This document shows, piece by piece, positions 27,297 through 36,617 of a stretch of 64,000 nucleotides of DNA (position 1 is the stretch's first letter; each line of letters opens with the position of its first letter). The notes under the pieces were generated by a model. That model saw only the letters and a program-made list of their open reading frames with translations, was not told the DNA's origin and did no database searches. The DNA comes from Pseudomonas oleovorans subsp. oleovorans (GTDB lineage: Bacteria; Pseudomonadota; Gammaproteobacteria; Pseudomonadales; Pseudomonadaceae): the NCBI RefSeq assembly GCF_002197815.1, contig NZ_NIUB01000024.1:1-64000 (forward strand), written 5' to 3'. A program made the translations under genes and the position numbers.

Positions 27297-27347
27297 GTGC
27301 GCACAGCGCACCCTACTTCGACCGCGTAGGGTGCGCTGTGCGCACCG
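27297..27347. repeat. GTAGGGTGCGC palindromic repeat
   Basis: GGTGCGCACAGCGCACCCTAC is followed by its inverse GTAGGGTGCGCTGTGCGCACC, a near-perfect palindrome between the convergent chemoreceptor and ggpPS genes. The same family occurs at about 35752-35828 and 42494-42552. Confidence 0.8.
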
Positions 27348-27358
27348 TCTGGTCGAGC

Positions 27359-29617
27359 TTAGCTGGCCAGTGTCAGCGACGGCTGTTGTTCCGAGGGCGC
27401 CACGCCGGCGAGGACGTCCTCGCCCCAGCGGCGAATGTCGTTGAAGCAGACGATATCGAACAGCTCGCGCAGGCGCGCCTGGGCCTCGCTCTTGGGCAGG
27501 TTCAGCGCCAGGTAGCAGGTCTGTGCCAGGTCGGCCGGGTCGTGCGGGTTGGTCAGCAGCGCGCCCTTGAGTTCGGCTGCCGCGCCGGCGAACTCCGACA
27601 GCACCAGCACACCACGCCCGCCGAGCAGGCCTTGCGCTGCGACGAACTCCTTGGCCACCAGGTTCAGCCCGTCGCGCAGCGGGGTGATCCACATCACGTC
27701 AGCCATGGCGTACCAGGCGCTGACTTCCTCGAAGGGCAGGCTGCGGAAGAAGAACTGCAGTGGTGTCCAGCCAATGCGGGCGAAGCGGCCGTTGATGCGG
27801 CCGACCGCCTGCTCGATCTGGCTTTGCAGCTCGTTGTAGACGGTCATCTCCTTGGCCGCCGGTACGCACACGGTGACCAGGGTGACTTTGCCGATCAGCT
27901 CGGGGTTGTCGGCCAACAGGCGTTCGTAGGCGTTGAGTTTTTCCAGGATGCCCTTGGTGTAGTCGAGGCGTTCGACCGAGAGGATCAGCTTCACGCCTTT
28001 CATCTCTTCGCGTAGCTGGGCCATCAGCTCCTTGATCTTCGGTGCCTCCAATGCATTGCGCACGCGGTCGATATCCAGCCCCACCGGGTGCGCACCCAGT
28101 TTGACCTGGCGCGTGCCGGTGTCCAGTTCGGTGGTCATGCGCTCCAGGCCCACGGCGCAGCCGTAAGTGATGAAGCGCGGCGCGCAGTTCTGCCGCTCCA
28201 GGGTTTTCAGCGGGAACACGCCACGGGCGACGTCGACGAAGTTTTCCACCTGGCGTGGAATGTGAAAACCGATGTAGTCGCACTGCAACAGGCTGCCGAC
28301 GATCTGTCGGCGCCACGGCAACACGTTGAACACGTCGGCCGAGGGGAAGTAGGTGTGGTGGAAGAAGGCGATGCGCAGATCCGGGCGCAGCTCGCGCAGG
28401 TAGGCCGGCACCATCCACAGGTTGTAGTCGTGCAGCCAGACGATGGCGCCTTCGGCGGCCTCCAGCGCGGTGCGTTCGGCGAAGGCGCGGTTGACCTTGA
28501 GGAATACCTGCCAGTCGTCTTCGTTGAAGACGGCGCGCTCCCAGAAAGTGTGCAGGGTCGGCCAGAAGGCTTCCTTGGAGAAGCGCTTGTAGAAAATGTC
28601 GACTTCTTCCTTGCTCAGCTTGACCCGCGCGGCGGTGAGCTTGGGATAGCGCTCGGCGTCCACGGTGGTGTGGCTGTCGAACGGTTCGTCGCCGTCCTCG
28701 TGCACGGCCCAGGCAACCCAGGAGCCGGGGCGGCCGTCGCCGAAGAAGCTGAGCAGGGTGGGAATGATGCCGTTGGGTGAGGTCGGGCGACGACGTTGCA
28801 GCTTGCCGGCCGCGTTGCGGTATTCCTCATAGGGCAGGCGATGATAGACCATCACCAGCTCGGCCTTACCCGGCTGCGCGGCCTGGCGGCGTTCGGCGGC
28901 GATACCGTGCTCGCCAAGGAAGCCGAAATGGGCGAAGGCTTCGAGGATGCCGCCGCAGCCCGGACGGTTGGCGTGCAGGGTGCGCGAATGGCTGCGGGTG
29001 GCCTCCAGCAGCGCGCTTTCCGACTGGCCGACGCAGACGCCGTGGAAGCTGGCGCTGAGCATGGACAGGTCATTGAGCGTATCGCCGGCGGCCAGCACCT
29101 GGTCGTGATCCAGTTCGAGCCAGTCGGCCAGCGCTTGCAGGCTGCTGCCCTTGTTCACGCCCCTGGGCAGAAAGTCCAGGTACAGCTCGGCGGAGTACAG
29201 CAGGTCGCAGCCCAGCTCGTTGGCGATCTCGCGCAGCGCCGGGTTGGCCGCCTGCTCGGGTGTGCAGAAGTAGGAGCAGCGCCGCGCCTGCGGCACGTCC
29301 TGGCGCTCCAGGCCGAACGCCTCGATGGCGCTGGCCACCTGGCTTTCGCCGGGCCAGCGGGCATCGACCACACTCTGCAGCGGCTGGATCGGCTGCAGGC
29401 TGTCGCCATGCACCAGGGTCGCGCCGACGTCGGCGATGATGAAATCCGGCTGCGGCAGCGTTGGGTCGGCCAGCAGCGGCAGTACGGCTTCCAGGCTGCG
29501 CCCGGTGACATAGGCGAGCTTGATCTCGGGGTGGGCGGCGATGGTCTGGTAGAGGCTCAGGCGATCTTCGGGGTCGCCAGCGAGAAAGGTTCCATCCAGG
29601 TCGGTAGCTAATAGCAT
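27359..29617 (-). CDS. ggpPS: bifunctional glucosylglycerol-phosphate synthase/phosphatase
   Basis: A 752-residue fusion for osmolyte synthesis. The N-terminal HAD-type phosphatase (residues about 1-245: LATDLDGTFLAGD, a TGRS motif and GDTLNDLSML) is joined to a GT20 glycosyltransferase (about 265-740) of the trehalose-6-phosphate synthase fold (WLHDYNLWMVPAYLREL, IAFFHHTYFPSADVF, SVERLDYTKGI, TPLRDGLNLVAKEFVAAQ). In cyanobacteria the two activities are separate (GgpS, GgpP). The phosphatase-first fusion is the arrangement described in salt-tolerant pseudomonads, making glucosylglycerol from ADP-glucose and glycerol-3-phosphate. A trehalose-phosphate synthase is the main alternative, but the fusion order and HAD type favour GgpPS. 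Confidence 0.8.
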   Translation of the reverse strand: MLLATDLDGTFLAGDPEDRLSLYQTIAAHPEIKLAYVTGRSLEAVLPLLADPTLPQPDFIIADVGATLVHGDSLQPIQPLQSVVDARWPGESQVASAIEAFGLERQDVPQARRCSYFCTPEQAANPALREIANELGCDLLYSAELYLDFLPRGVNKGSSLQALADWLELDHDQVLAAGDTLNDLSMLSASFHGVCVGQSESALLEATRSHSRTLHANRPGCGGILEAFAHFGFLGEHGIAAERRQAAQPGKAELVMVYHRLPYEEYRNAAGKLQRRRPTSPNGIIPTLLSFFGDGRPGSWVAWAVHEDGDEPFDSHTTVDAERYPKLTAARVKLSKEEVDIFYKRFSKEAFWPTLHTFWERAVFNEDDWQVFLKVNRAFAERTALEAAEGAIVWLHDYNLWMVPAYLRELRPDLRIAFFHHTYFPSADVFNVLPWRRQIVGSLLQCDYIGFHIPRQVENFVDVARGVFPLKTLERQNCAPRFITYGCAVGLERMTTELDTGTRQVKLGAHPVGLDIDRVRNALEAPKIKELMAQLREEMKGVKLILSVERLDYTKGILEKLNAYERLLADNPELIGKVTLVTVCVPAAKEMTVYNELQSQIEQAVGRINGRFARIGWTPLQFFFRSLPFEEVSAWYAMADVMWITPLRDGLNLVAKEFVAAQGLLGGRGVLVLSEFAGAAAELKGALLTNPHDPADLAQTCYLALNLPKSEAQARLRELFDIVCFNDIRRWGEDVLAGVAPSEQQPSLTLAS

Positions 29618-29734
29618 CGTTGTTTCTCCAGAAGTGGCCGCTGCGGCGTTGCTCGGTGGCGAGCGGCCGACGGGCCGGGTTTCTGGCTGCTTGGGGTAGG
29701 CTCGGGGCCTTGCCGAAACAGCCGGTTCACATCT

Positions 29735-30991
29735 TCAGGACGCTGGGTTCAGGTCGTCCTCCATCTGTTCGTGCGGCGGCGCATCGGGCATCAGCTCCAA
29801 TACCGTGGGGCTGGTGCGCAGCATGGGCGTGAAGTGCGCAGCGTCGCCGCTGACCAGATCGCTGACATGGCGCAGCCGGTAAAAGGTGTAGGCGGCCAGC
29901 AGGCCGAGGGTGCAAGCGAAGTACAGCGGCAGCGCGCTGGCGCCCAACTGCTCCATCAGCAGACCGGCCAATAGCGGGCCGCACACCGAGCCGATGCCAT
30001 TGACCATCAGCAAGCTGGCGGAGCCAGAGAGGATCTCGTCGCTGTGCAACTGGTCGATCAGTTGTGCGACGGCGATGGGGTAGATGGCGAAAGCTAGGCC
30101 GCCCCAGATGAAGATGGCGCCGAGCAGCAGTGGGCCGGCCGGCAGCAGGCTCATGATCAGCGCCAGGGCGACTGCCAGTATCACCACCCAGAGCAGTACC
30201 TGGCGCCGGTCGTGGCGATCCGAGTAGATACCGATGGGCCATTGCAGCAGGGCGCCACCGAGAATGGTCGCGGTCATCAGCAGGCCGACGCCCGGCGTAT
30301 CGAAACCGGCCAGGCTGGCATAGACCGGCGCCATGCCCCAGAAGCCGCCCATGGCAAGGCCGGAGAGGCCGGCTGCGACTATCGCTAGCGGCGCAATATT
30401 CCACAGTTGGCGCAGGTTGCTCGGCGGTGTCTCGGGCAGGCTCGGCTGTGCCTGGCGGGTCAGGGTGATGGGCATCAGCGCGGCGCTAATGAGGATGGCA
30501 GCGATGGCGAAGAGGGTGAATTGCACCGGGTCGGCCAGGTGCAGCAGTTGCTGAGCCAGGGCCAGGGCGCCGAGGTTGACCGCCATGTACAGGGCGAACA
30601 CTTGGCCGCGCTTCTCGTTGGGCGCTTTGGCGTTGAGCCAGCTCTCGATGACCATGTACAGCGTCACCAGCGCCAGACCGTAGAGCACACGCAGCAGCAG
30701 CCAGACCCACGGATCGATCAGCAGCAGATGGAGCAGGGCGGCAATGGCAGCCAGGGCGGCGCAGCAGGCGAACGCGCGGATATGTCCGATGCGTCGAACC
30801 AGCGGAGTCGCCAGCCAGGTGCCGAGGAGGAACCCGACGAAGTACCCGGACATGATCAGGCCGAGCATCGTGGTGGAGTAGCCTTCGGCGACGCCACGCA
30901 GGGTTAGGAGGGTGTTGAGTAGACCATTGCCGAGCAGGAGCAGAGCCACGCCGCTCAGCAACGAGCTGATGGGGGCAATGAGAGACAACAT
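29735..30991 (-). CDS. MFS transporter (YcaD-like)
   Basis: A 418-residue, 12-helix major facilitator protein: first helix region LIAPISSLLSGVALLLLGNGLL, the loop motif GYFVGFLLGTWLATPLVRRIGHIRAF, MVIESWLNA, and the second-half loop GIYSDRHDRRQVLL. It resembles the YcaD/Bcr-type group with no defined substrate. It precedes ggpPS on the same strand with a gap of about 117 bases, but co-function is not established. The start is ATG 30991, just inside the longer frame from 31000. The C-terminal tail of about 45 residues is polar and cytoplasmic. Confidence 0.75.
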   Translation of the reverse strand: MLSLIAPISSLLSGVALLLLGNGLLNTLLTLRGVAEGYSTTMLGLIMSGYFVGFLLGTWLATPLVRRIGHIRAFACCAALAAIAALLHLLLIDPWVWLLLRVLYGLALVTLYMVIESWLNAKAPNEKRGQVFALYMAVNLGALALAQQLLHLADPVQFTLFAIAAILISAALMPITLTRQAQPSLPETPPSNLRQLWNIAPLAIVAAGLSGLAMGGFWGMAPVYASLAGFDTPGVGLLMTATILGGALLQWPIGIYSDRHDRRQVLLWVVILAVALALIMSLLPAGPLLLGAIFIWGGLAFAIYPIAVAQLIDQLHSDEILSGSASLLMVNGIGSVCGPLLAGLLMEQLGASALPLYFACTLGLLAAYTFYRLRHVSDLVSGDAAHFTPMLRTSPTVLELMPDAPPHEQMEDDLNPAS

Positions 30992-31195
30992 GCAAACCAC
31001 CCTAGGGGACTATGCCGCTGATGGCAAGCATGAAGCAGGCCAGTGCCTGCCGGGTTGTTTGTTTAAGTTATTGATTTATAAGATTTATTTTTATCGATAA
31101 ACGGTAGTTGAGTATTTTCTGAGTCGCTACGCTGCGCGCTGCCGGGGCGCCGGAACCTGTGCGTGCACCGATTCCGGCCCGTTGCGTTGGCTGCA

Positions 31196-32392
31196 TCAAA
31201 GGCTGACCTGGGCGATGGCGCTGGCCAATTGGTCGAGCCGTGTGGCGTCCAGTCCGGCGACGTTGGCGCGGCCACTGCCGACCATGTACACGCTGAACTC
31301 CTCGCGCAGGCGTTGCACCTGCAGCGGCGACAAGCCGGTGTAGGAGAACATGCCACGCTGTTCGGCGATGTGCGCGAAACGCTCGCTCAGGCCGTGTGGC
31401 GCCAGTGCCTCGACCAGGCCACGGCGCAGGCTGGCAACGCGCAGGCGCATACCCTCCAGCTCGTCCTGCCACAGGCGCTTCAGTTCATCGTCACCGAGGA
31501 TCTGCGCCACCACCGCCGCGCCGTGAGCCGGCGGCGTCGACCACAGGTTGCGGGCGATGGAGGCCAGCTGACTGCGAATGTCGACGAGTTTCTCTGCCTC
31601 GCTGGCGCAGACGATCAGGGCACCGGTGCGTTCGCGATAGAGGCCGAAGTTCTTCGAGCAGGAGCTGGTGATCAGCAGCTCCGGCAACTCGGCGGCGAAC
31701 AGGCGCACTGCCCAGGCATCTTCTTCCAGACCATCGCCAAAGCCCTGGTAGGCGAAGTCGATCAGTGGCAGCAGTTCACGCGCCTTGACCACCTCCAGCA
31801 CGCGTTTCCAGTCGCGCGGAGCGAGGTCGAAGCCGGTGGGATTGTGGCAGCAGGCATGCAGTAGCACCACGTCGCCCTTGGGCAGATGGGTGAGGGCGGC
31901 GATCATGGTCTCCACGTCGAGGCGGTTATCGGCGCCGACATAGGCGTAGTGACCGACCTTGAGGCCGGCCTCGGCGAACAGGGTTTCGTGGATCGGCCAG
32001 GTCGGGTCGCTCAGCCAGATACCGCGCCCCGGCAGGCAGTGGCGGATGAAGTCGCCCGCCAGGCGCAGCGCGCCGGTGCCACCGGGTGTTTGTGTTGCGC
32101 CGGCGCGCTGCTCGGCGAGCAGTGCCGAGTCAGCGCCCAGCACCAGCTGGCTCAGCAGTGTGCCGAATGCCGCGTCGCCGTGGCCGCCGATGTAGGTCTT
32201 GGTTTGTTCGACGTCGATCAGGCGCTGCTCGGCCAGCTTCACCGCACGCGGGATCGGCGTCAGGCCCTGGGCGTCCTTGTAGACGCCGACACCAAGGTCC
32301 AGGCGCGCCGGGTTGCTGTCGAGGCGATAGGCTTCCATCAGGCTGAGGATGGGATCACCCGGGACGCGGGCGATCTGGGCGAAATGCTTCAC
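31196..32392 (-). CDS. phhC: aromatic amino acid aminotransferase
   Basis: A class I aminotransferase of the AspC/TyrB type (398 residues) that interconverts tyrosine or phenylalanine with the 2-oxo acid. Visible motifs are [12 protein letters not shown] near the start, [18 protein letters not shown], the PLP-Lys in [15 protein letters not shown] and the C-terminal MFSYTGL. It is the third gene of phhA-phhB-phhC and its ATG overlaps the phhB stop by four bases, so it is translationally coupled. It feeds tyrosine made by PhhA into homogentisate catabolism. Expression should depend on PhhR. Confidence 0.92.
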   Translation of the reverse strand: MKHFAQIARVPGDPILSLMEAYRLDSNPARLDLGVGVYKDAQGLTPIPRAVKLAEQRLIDVEQTKTYIGGHGDAAFGTLLSQLVLGADSALLAEQRAGATQTPGGTGALRLAGDFIRHCLPGRGIWLSDPTWPIHETLFAEAGLKVGHYAYVGADNRLDVETMIAALTHLPKGDVVLLHACCHNPTGFDLAPRDWKRVLEVVKARELLPLIDFAYQGFGDGLEEDAWAVRLFAAELPELLITSSCSKNFGLYRERTGALIVCASEAEKLVDIRSQLASIARNLWSTPPAHGAAVVAQILGDDELKRLWQDELEGMRLRVASLRRGLVEALAPHGLSERFAHIAEQRGMFSYTGLSPLQVQRLREEFSVYMVGSGRANVAGLDATRLDQLASAIAQVSL

Positions 32393-32742
32393 TTGCGGCC
32401 CTCGGCGCTAGCGGCCAGCACATCGGTACGTGCGGCCATGATGAAGTCGTTGCGGTGCAGGCCGCGCATTTCGTGGCTCCACCAGGTGACGGTGACCTTG
32501 CCCCATTCGGTGAGCAGCGCAGGGTGATGGCCCACTTCCTCGGCGATGGCGCCAACGGCGTTGGTGAATGCCAGGGCATGGCGGAAATTCTTGAACAGGT
32601 ACACGCGCTCCAGCTCCATATGGTCGCCGCGTACCTCGATGTTCCAGTCGGGGATCTCGCGGATCAGCTCGGCGAGTTCTTCATCGGTCACTTTCGGCGC
32701 ATCGGCGCGGCAGGCTTCGCATTGGTTTTGGGCAAGGCTCAT
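32389..32742 (-). CDS. phhB: pterin-4a-carbinolamine dehydratase
   Basis: Recycles the oxidised pterin cofactor of phenylalanine hydroxylase. The 117-residue protein has the family core: [61 protein letters not shown] contains the paired catalytic His (GHHP) and the TWWSH end. The start is ATG 32742 ([16 protein letters not shown]), matching PhhB proteins; the frame open to 32853 has no conserved N-terminus and crosses REP sequence. It sits between phhA (229 bases upstream, with REP elements) and phhC (overlapping). Confidence 0.92.
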   Translation of the reverse strand: MSLAQNQCEACRADAPKVTDEELAELIREIPDWNIEVRGDHMELERVYLFKNFRHALAFTNAVGAIAEEVGHHPALLTEWGKVTVTWWSHEMRGLHRNDFIMAARTDVLAASAEGRK

Positions 32743-32789
32743 TGGGGTTCTCCTGGGTAAACAATGTAATGACAGTAGTTGATCATCGA

Positions 32790-32930
32790 GTGTAGGAGCC
32801 GCGCCCTCGCGGCGAATCGCGGGGGCAACGCCGATAAGGGAGTCAGGCCGCAATCGTTTCGCGCCGGGGCGGCGCTCCTACAGGATGTTGGATTGCACCA
32901 TCGTGTAGGAGCCGCGCCCCCGCGGCGAAT
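32790..32930. repeat. REP array between phhA and phhB
   Basis: Three modules of the GTAGGAGCCGCGCC(C)TCGCGGCGAAT type, two direct and one inverted (GGGGCGGCGCTCCTAC), lie inside the phh operon. Such elements can stabilise upstream mRNA. Confidence 0.8.
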
Positions 32931-32971
32931 TGATAGGGCAACGCCATTTGTTGGTAATGGGCCGTCACGGT

Positions 32972-33757
32972 CTACGCGGCTTTCGGCGGAAATTTCGGCG
33001 CGTGCAGGCCGAGCGCCATGGCTTGATGCACCAGCGCCATAATGTCTTCCTGAGCCAGCTCGAACAGGCGCTTGAGCTCGGGCAGGACGAAGTACACCGG
33101 CTGCAGGATGTCGATGCGATACGGCGTGCGCATCGCTTCCAGCGCATCGAAGGGCTGGTGCTCGGGCACGTCGGACAGGGCGTAGAGGGTTTCCTTCGGC
33201 GAGGAGAGGATGCCGCCGCCATAGATGCGCCGGCCCTGCGGAGTGTCGAGCAGGCCGAACTCGATGGTCAGCCAGTACAGCCGCGCCAGGTAGATACGCT
33301 GCTCTTTCGTGGCCTTGAGACCGAGCTTGCCGTAGGTGTGGGTGAATTCGGCGAACCAGGGGTTGGTCAGCATCGGGCAGTGGCCGAATATCTCGTGGAA
33401 GATGTCCGGTTCCTTCAGGTAGTCCAGCTCCTCGGGCGTGCGGATGAAGGTGGCGACAGGAAACTGCTTGCTGGCCAGCAGCTCGAAGAAGGTCTGGAAC
33501 GGGATCAGTGCCGGCACCCGCGCCACTCGCCAGCCGGTGCTGGCTTCGAGCACGCGGTTGATCTCGCCGAGCTGCGGAATGCGCTCCATGGGCAGGCCGA
33601 GTTGCTCGATACCGTCCAGGTATTCCTGGCAGGCGCGATTCTCGATCACTTCCAGTTGGCGGGTGATCAGGGTATTCCACACCCGATGCTCGCTTTCCGG
33701 GTAATGGATAAAGCCACTCTCGTCCGGTTCCCGGGCCAGGTACTGCGTACTCTTCAT
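32972..33757 (-). CDS. phhA: phenylalanine-4-hydroxylase
   Basis: An iron- and pterin-dependent hydroxylase converting phenylalanine to tyrosine. The 261-residue length is typical of the bacterial monomeric enzyme. The iron ligands are visible: His121 and His126 in FHEIFGHCPM and Glu166 in YWLTIEFGLL. It is the first gene of phhABC and divergent from its activator gene phhR, with 437 bases between. A TyrR/PhhR-like box lies at 33869-33886 upstream. The gene is intact. Confidence 0.95.
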   Translation of the reverse strand: MKSTQYLAREPDESGFIHYPESEHRVWNTLITRQLEVIENRACQEYLDGIEQLGLPMERIPQLGEINRVLEASTGWRVARVPALIPFQTFFELLASKQFPVATFIRTPEELDYLKEPDIFHEIFGHCPMLTNPWFAEFTHTYGKLGLKATKEQRIYLARLYWLTIEFGLLDTPQGRRIYGGGILSSPKETLYALSDVPEHQPFDALEAMRTPYRIDILQPVYFVLPELKRLFELAQEDIMALVHQAMALGLHAPKFPPKAA

Positions 33758-33868
33758 CGCTGCCTCCTTCTGGGGGCTGTTGTTCTTGTCCTGACCCGAG
33801 CATGCCGCTGATCGCTCGGGTTGAAACGGTGCTCATAAGCAGGGCAGTCCAGGATTAGCCGGGGAAAC

Positions 33869-33886
33869 TGTAAAATTTTGATTACG
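33869..33886. promoter_or_regulatory. PhhR/TyrR-like box upstream of phhA
   Basis: TGTAAA-N6-ATTACG resembles the TyrR/PhhR site TGTAAA-N6-TTTACA (first half perfect, second half 4 of 6). It is about 110 bases upstream of phhA. The remainder of the gap to 34027 appears to be promoter sequence. Confidence 0.5.
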
Positions 33887-34027
33887 ATATTGGCGGTATG
33901 GCGATTTATCGGCTTGCTGCTGTGTTTGGCTGTCACATATTCTTGACGGAAATTATGCTGCCATCGTCGATTTCAGCGACCTGGCGGCGGCCATAACAAT
34001 AAGACCAAGACGCTATTCACGGCCTCG

Positions 34028-34175
34028 CGAGCTAGAGCGCTACAAGGCGAAAACGAGAGAGGAGCGGCCGGGGTCGCGGGCGACTGTACTTTTGTACATG
34101 AGCATTCCGACCGGGCTGGCGATCCAGCTTGTTTTTAACGCAGTAGCGCCGACGCGCAGCAGGCCGTGGATGACG
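34028..34175 (-). repeat. dispersed repeat upstream of phhR, related to the nrdA element
   Basis: Read on the minus strand it contains GGCCTGCTGCG, CTGCGTTAAAAAC, AATGCTCATGTAC and CGTTTTCGCCTTGTAGCGC, in the same order as modules of the element at 12968-13112. It ends about 20 bases before the phhR ATG and so lies in its leader. Confidence 0.5.
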
Positions 34176-34194
34176 TCTAACAAGAGCCTGAGCC

Positions 34195-35748
34195 ATGCGT
34201 ATCAAGGTCCACTGCCAAAACCGTGTTGGCATCCTGCGTGACATCCTCAACCTGCTGGTCGACTACGGCATCAATGTCGCCCGCGGCGAAGTGGGCGGCG
34301 AGCAGGGCAACGCCATCTACCTGCACTGTCCAAATCTGATCAACCTGCAGTTCCAGTCACTGCGGCCGAAGTTCGAGGCCATTGCCGGGGTATTCGGCGT
34401 CAAGCGCGTGGGCCTGATGCCCAGCGAGCGCCGTCATCTGGAGCTCAACGCGCTGCTCGGTGCGCTGGATTTCCCGGTGCTGTCGATCGACATGGGCGGC
34501 AGCATCGTCGCCGCCAATCGCAGCGCCGCGCAGCTGCTCGGCGTGCGCGTCGACGAGGTGCCGGGCATGGCGCTGTCGCGTTATGCCGAGGACTTCGACC
34601 TGCCCGAGTTGGTGCGCGCCAACAAGGCGCGGATCAACGGCCTGCGGGTGAAGATCAAGGGCGATGTGTTTCTCGCCGATATCGCGCCGTTGCAGAACGA
34701 GCACGACGACAGCGAGGCGCTGGCCGGCGCGGTGCTGACCCTGCACCGCGCCGACCGCGTCGGCGAGCGCATCTACCACGTGCGCAAGCAGGAGCTGCGC
34801 GGCTTCGACTCGATCTTCCAGAGCTCCAAGGTGATGGCCGCGGTAGTCAAGGAAGCGCGCCGTATGGCGCCGCTGGACGCGCCGCTGCTGATCGAGGGCG
34901 AAACCGGCACCGGCAAGGAGCTGCTGGCGCGCGCCTGTCACCTGGCCAGCCCGCGCGGGCAATCGCCGTTCATGGCACTTAACTGCGCAGGGTTACCAGA
35001 GTCCATGGCCGAGACCGAGCTGTTCGGCTACGGCCCCGGTGCTTTCGAAGGCGCGCGCCCGGAAGGCAAGCTCGGACTGTTGGAGCTGACTGCAGGCGGC
35101 ACGCTGTTTCTCGATGGCGTCGGCGAGATGAGCCCGCGTCTGCAGGCCAAGCTGCTGCGCTTTCTGCAGGATGGTTGCTTCCGCCGTGTGGGCAGCGACG
35201 AGGAGGTGTACCTGGACGTGCGAGTGATCTGCGCCACCCAGGTCGATCTGTCCGAACTCTGCGCCCATGGCGAGTTTCGTCAGGATCTCTACCACCGCCT
35301 TAACGTGCTCAGCCTGCATATCCCGCCGCTGCGCGAATGCCTCGATGGCCTGGCACCTTTGGTCGAGCACTTTCTCGATTCCGCCAGCCGGCAGATCGGT
35401 TGTGCGCTGCCGAAACTGGCGCCGCAGGCCTTCGAGCGCATGGCCCATTACCATTGGCCGGGCAACGTGCGGCAACTGGAAAACGTGCTGTTCCAGGCGG
35501 TGTCGCTGTGCGATGGCGGTACGGTAAAGGCCGAGCATATCCGCCTGCCGGACTACGGCGCGCCACAGCCGCTCGGTGAGTTCTCTGTCGACGGCAACCT
35601 CGACGATATCCTCGGCCGCTTCGAGAAGGCGGTGCTGGAGCGGCTGTTCCGCGATCACCCGAGCAGCCGTCAGTTGGGCAAGCGCCTCGGTGTCTCCCAT
35701 ACCACCATCGCCAACAAGCTACGGCAGCACGGGTTGGGCAAGGAGTAG
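34195..35748 (+). CDS. phhR: PhhR, TyrR-type activator of aromatic amino acid catabolism
   Basis: A 517-residue regulator with TyrR layout: an N-terminal ACT domain (MRIKVHCQNRVGILRDILNL), a PAS domain (about residues 80-190), a sigma-54-activator-type AAA+ core with Walker A GETGTGKE (about residue 235) and a modified GPGAFEGA in place of the classic GAFTGA loop, and a C-terminal Fis-type helix-turn-helix (SSRQLGKRLGVSHTTIANKLRQHG). The altered loop is typical of TyrR/PhhR proteins that work with sigma-70 promoters. It is divergent from phhABC, which it activates in response to phenylalanine or tyrosine. Confidence 0.92.
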   Translation: MRIKVHCQNRVGILRDILNLLVDYGINVARGEVGGEQGNAIYLHCPNLINLQFQSLRPKFEAIAGVFGVKRVGLMPSERRHLELNALLGALDFPVLSIDMGGSIVAANRSAAQLLGVRVDEVPGMALSRYAEDFDLPELVRANKARINGLRVKIKGDVFLADIAPLQNEHDDSEALAGAVLTLHRADRVGERIYHVRKQELRGFDSIFQSSKVMAAVVKEARRMAPLDAPLLIEGETGTGKELLARACHLASPRGQSPFMALNCAGLPESMAETELFGYGPGAFEGARPEGKLGLLELTAGGTLFLDGVGEMSPRLQAKLLRFLQDGCFRRVGSDEEVYLDVRVICATQVDLSELCAHGEFRQDLYHRLNVLSLHIPPLRECLDGLAPLVEHFLDSASRQIGCALPKLAPQAFERMAHYHWPGNVRQLENVLFQAVSLCDGGTVKAEHIRLPDYGAPQPLGEFSVDGNLDDILGRFEKAVLERLFRDHPSSRQLGKRLGVSHTTIANKLRQHGLGKE

Positions 35749-35751
35749 ACG

Positions 35752-35828
35752 CAGGGTGCGCCGCGCGCACCAACGCTCCGCTAGCTCTGGTTGATGTCTG
35801 CGATTTTGGGTGCGCACGGCGCCCCCTA
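35752..35828. repeat. GTAGGGTGCGC-family inverted repeat
   Basis: CAGGGTGCGCCGCGCGCACC and the facing GGGTGCGCACGGCGCCCCCTAC lie in the convergent gap between phhR and the deaminase gene. Confidence 0.65.
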
Positions 35829-35834
35829 CGGTTT

Positions 35835-36389
35835 TCAACGACCGCCGCGCCATGCCGCGAGCACGCGCTCGCGCATGGCTCGTCGGTCTTGCAGGCGCTC
35901 GATCAGTTGCTCGGCTAGGTCGAGCCAGTAGGGATCGACCTTGGCCTGAACCACCGCAAGGCCGGAAGCGAGATTGGCCCAGGCCGGAGGCAGGCGGCCG
36001 TGACGCAGGGCGAATCCGCCGTCACGGTCACGCGCCAGGTAGCGTACGCGGGTGATGCCGGCCAGCAGGATACGGCCGTAGCACATCAGGCAGGGTTCGA
36101 GGCTGACGTACAGGGTCAGACCTCGGCGGTCGACTTGCGCATGTTCGCTTTCGAGCTGGTCGAGCACCTGCATCTCGGCGTGGGCGGCGCTGCTGTAAGT
36201 CGAGGTGAACACCTGGTTGCGAGCGCTGCACAGCAATTCACCTGCGCCATCCACCAGCAGTGCGCCGACCGCATAACAACCTTCTTCGAGTGCCAGCAGG
36301 GCTTGTTCGCAGCACAGCCTGGCCCAGGTGTCATCGTCGTGAGTGCTGGCTGGCGCCTGCTGCAACAGGGCGAGGTGCTCGGTGTTCAT
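35835..36389 (-). CDS. CDA-family nucleoside/nucleobase deaminase
   Basis: A 184-residue zinc-dependent deaminase. The active-site motifs are HAEMQ (Zn-binding His and catalytic Glu) and PCLMC (two Zn-binding Cys), in the order of the cytosine/guanine/tRNA-adenosine deaminase superfamily. The extended N-terminus (about 40 residues) and the divergent C-terminus (AWANLASGLAVVQAKVD) distinguish it from TadA. The substrate is unknown; guanine, cytosine or a related base is possible. The start is ATG 36389 (MNTEHLALLQQ); the open frame to 36464 would enter the structured region at 36440-36597. Confidence 0.75.
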   Translation of the reverse strand: MNTEHLALLQQAPASTHDDDTWARLCCEQALLALEEGCYAVGALLVDGAGELLCSARNQVFTSTYSSAAHAEMQVLDQLESEHAQVDRRGLTLYVSLEPCLMCYGRILLAGITRVRYLARDRDGGFALRHGRLPPAWANLASGLAVVQAKVDPYWLDLAEQLIERLQDRRAMRERVLAAWRGGR

Positions 36390-36439
36390 GGCGTCTCCAT
36401 GGCCGGCGAAATGTTGTCGGAGTATGGCCCGCCATTGGT

Positions 36440-36597
36440 CACGTGCCCTACGACCTTGGTGCAATAGGCAGGGCAGGCACCGGCGGCGACACTGAGGCCG
36501 TCCCGATCATCCTGCGTGATTTGGGTGCAAGCGTTTCCGCATTCCTTTCGAGGAGTGCCTTGAATGGGCGGGCGACCAATTTGGTCGCCCTTTTTTT
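36440..36597 (+). ncRNA. candidate structured RNA ending in an intrinsic terminator
   Basis: The plus strand between two minus-strand genes carries a GGTGC/GCACC stem (36458-36481), an 8-base-pair hairpin GCATTCCT-TTCG-AGGAGTGC with a UUCG tetraloop (36539-36558), and a terminator hairpin followed by seven T residues (36570-36597). No plus-strand gene ends here. It is probably a small RNA; an orphaned leader or riboswitch is an alternative. The 5' end is not defined. Confidence 0.45.
36570..36597 (+). terminator. Rho-independent terminator
   Basis: Stem GGGCGACCA-ATT-TGGTCGCCC followed by TTTTTTT. It is oriented for plus-strand transcription. Confidence 0.85.
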
Positions 36598-36617
36598 GCC
36601 CGGAATTTCGCCCGGCT

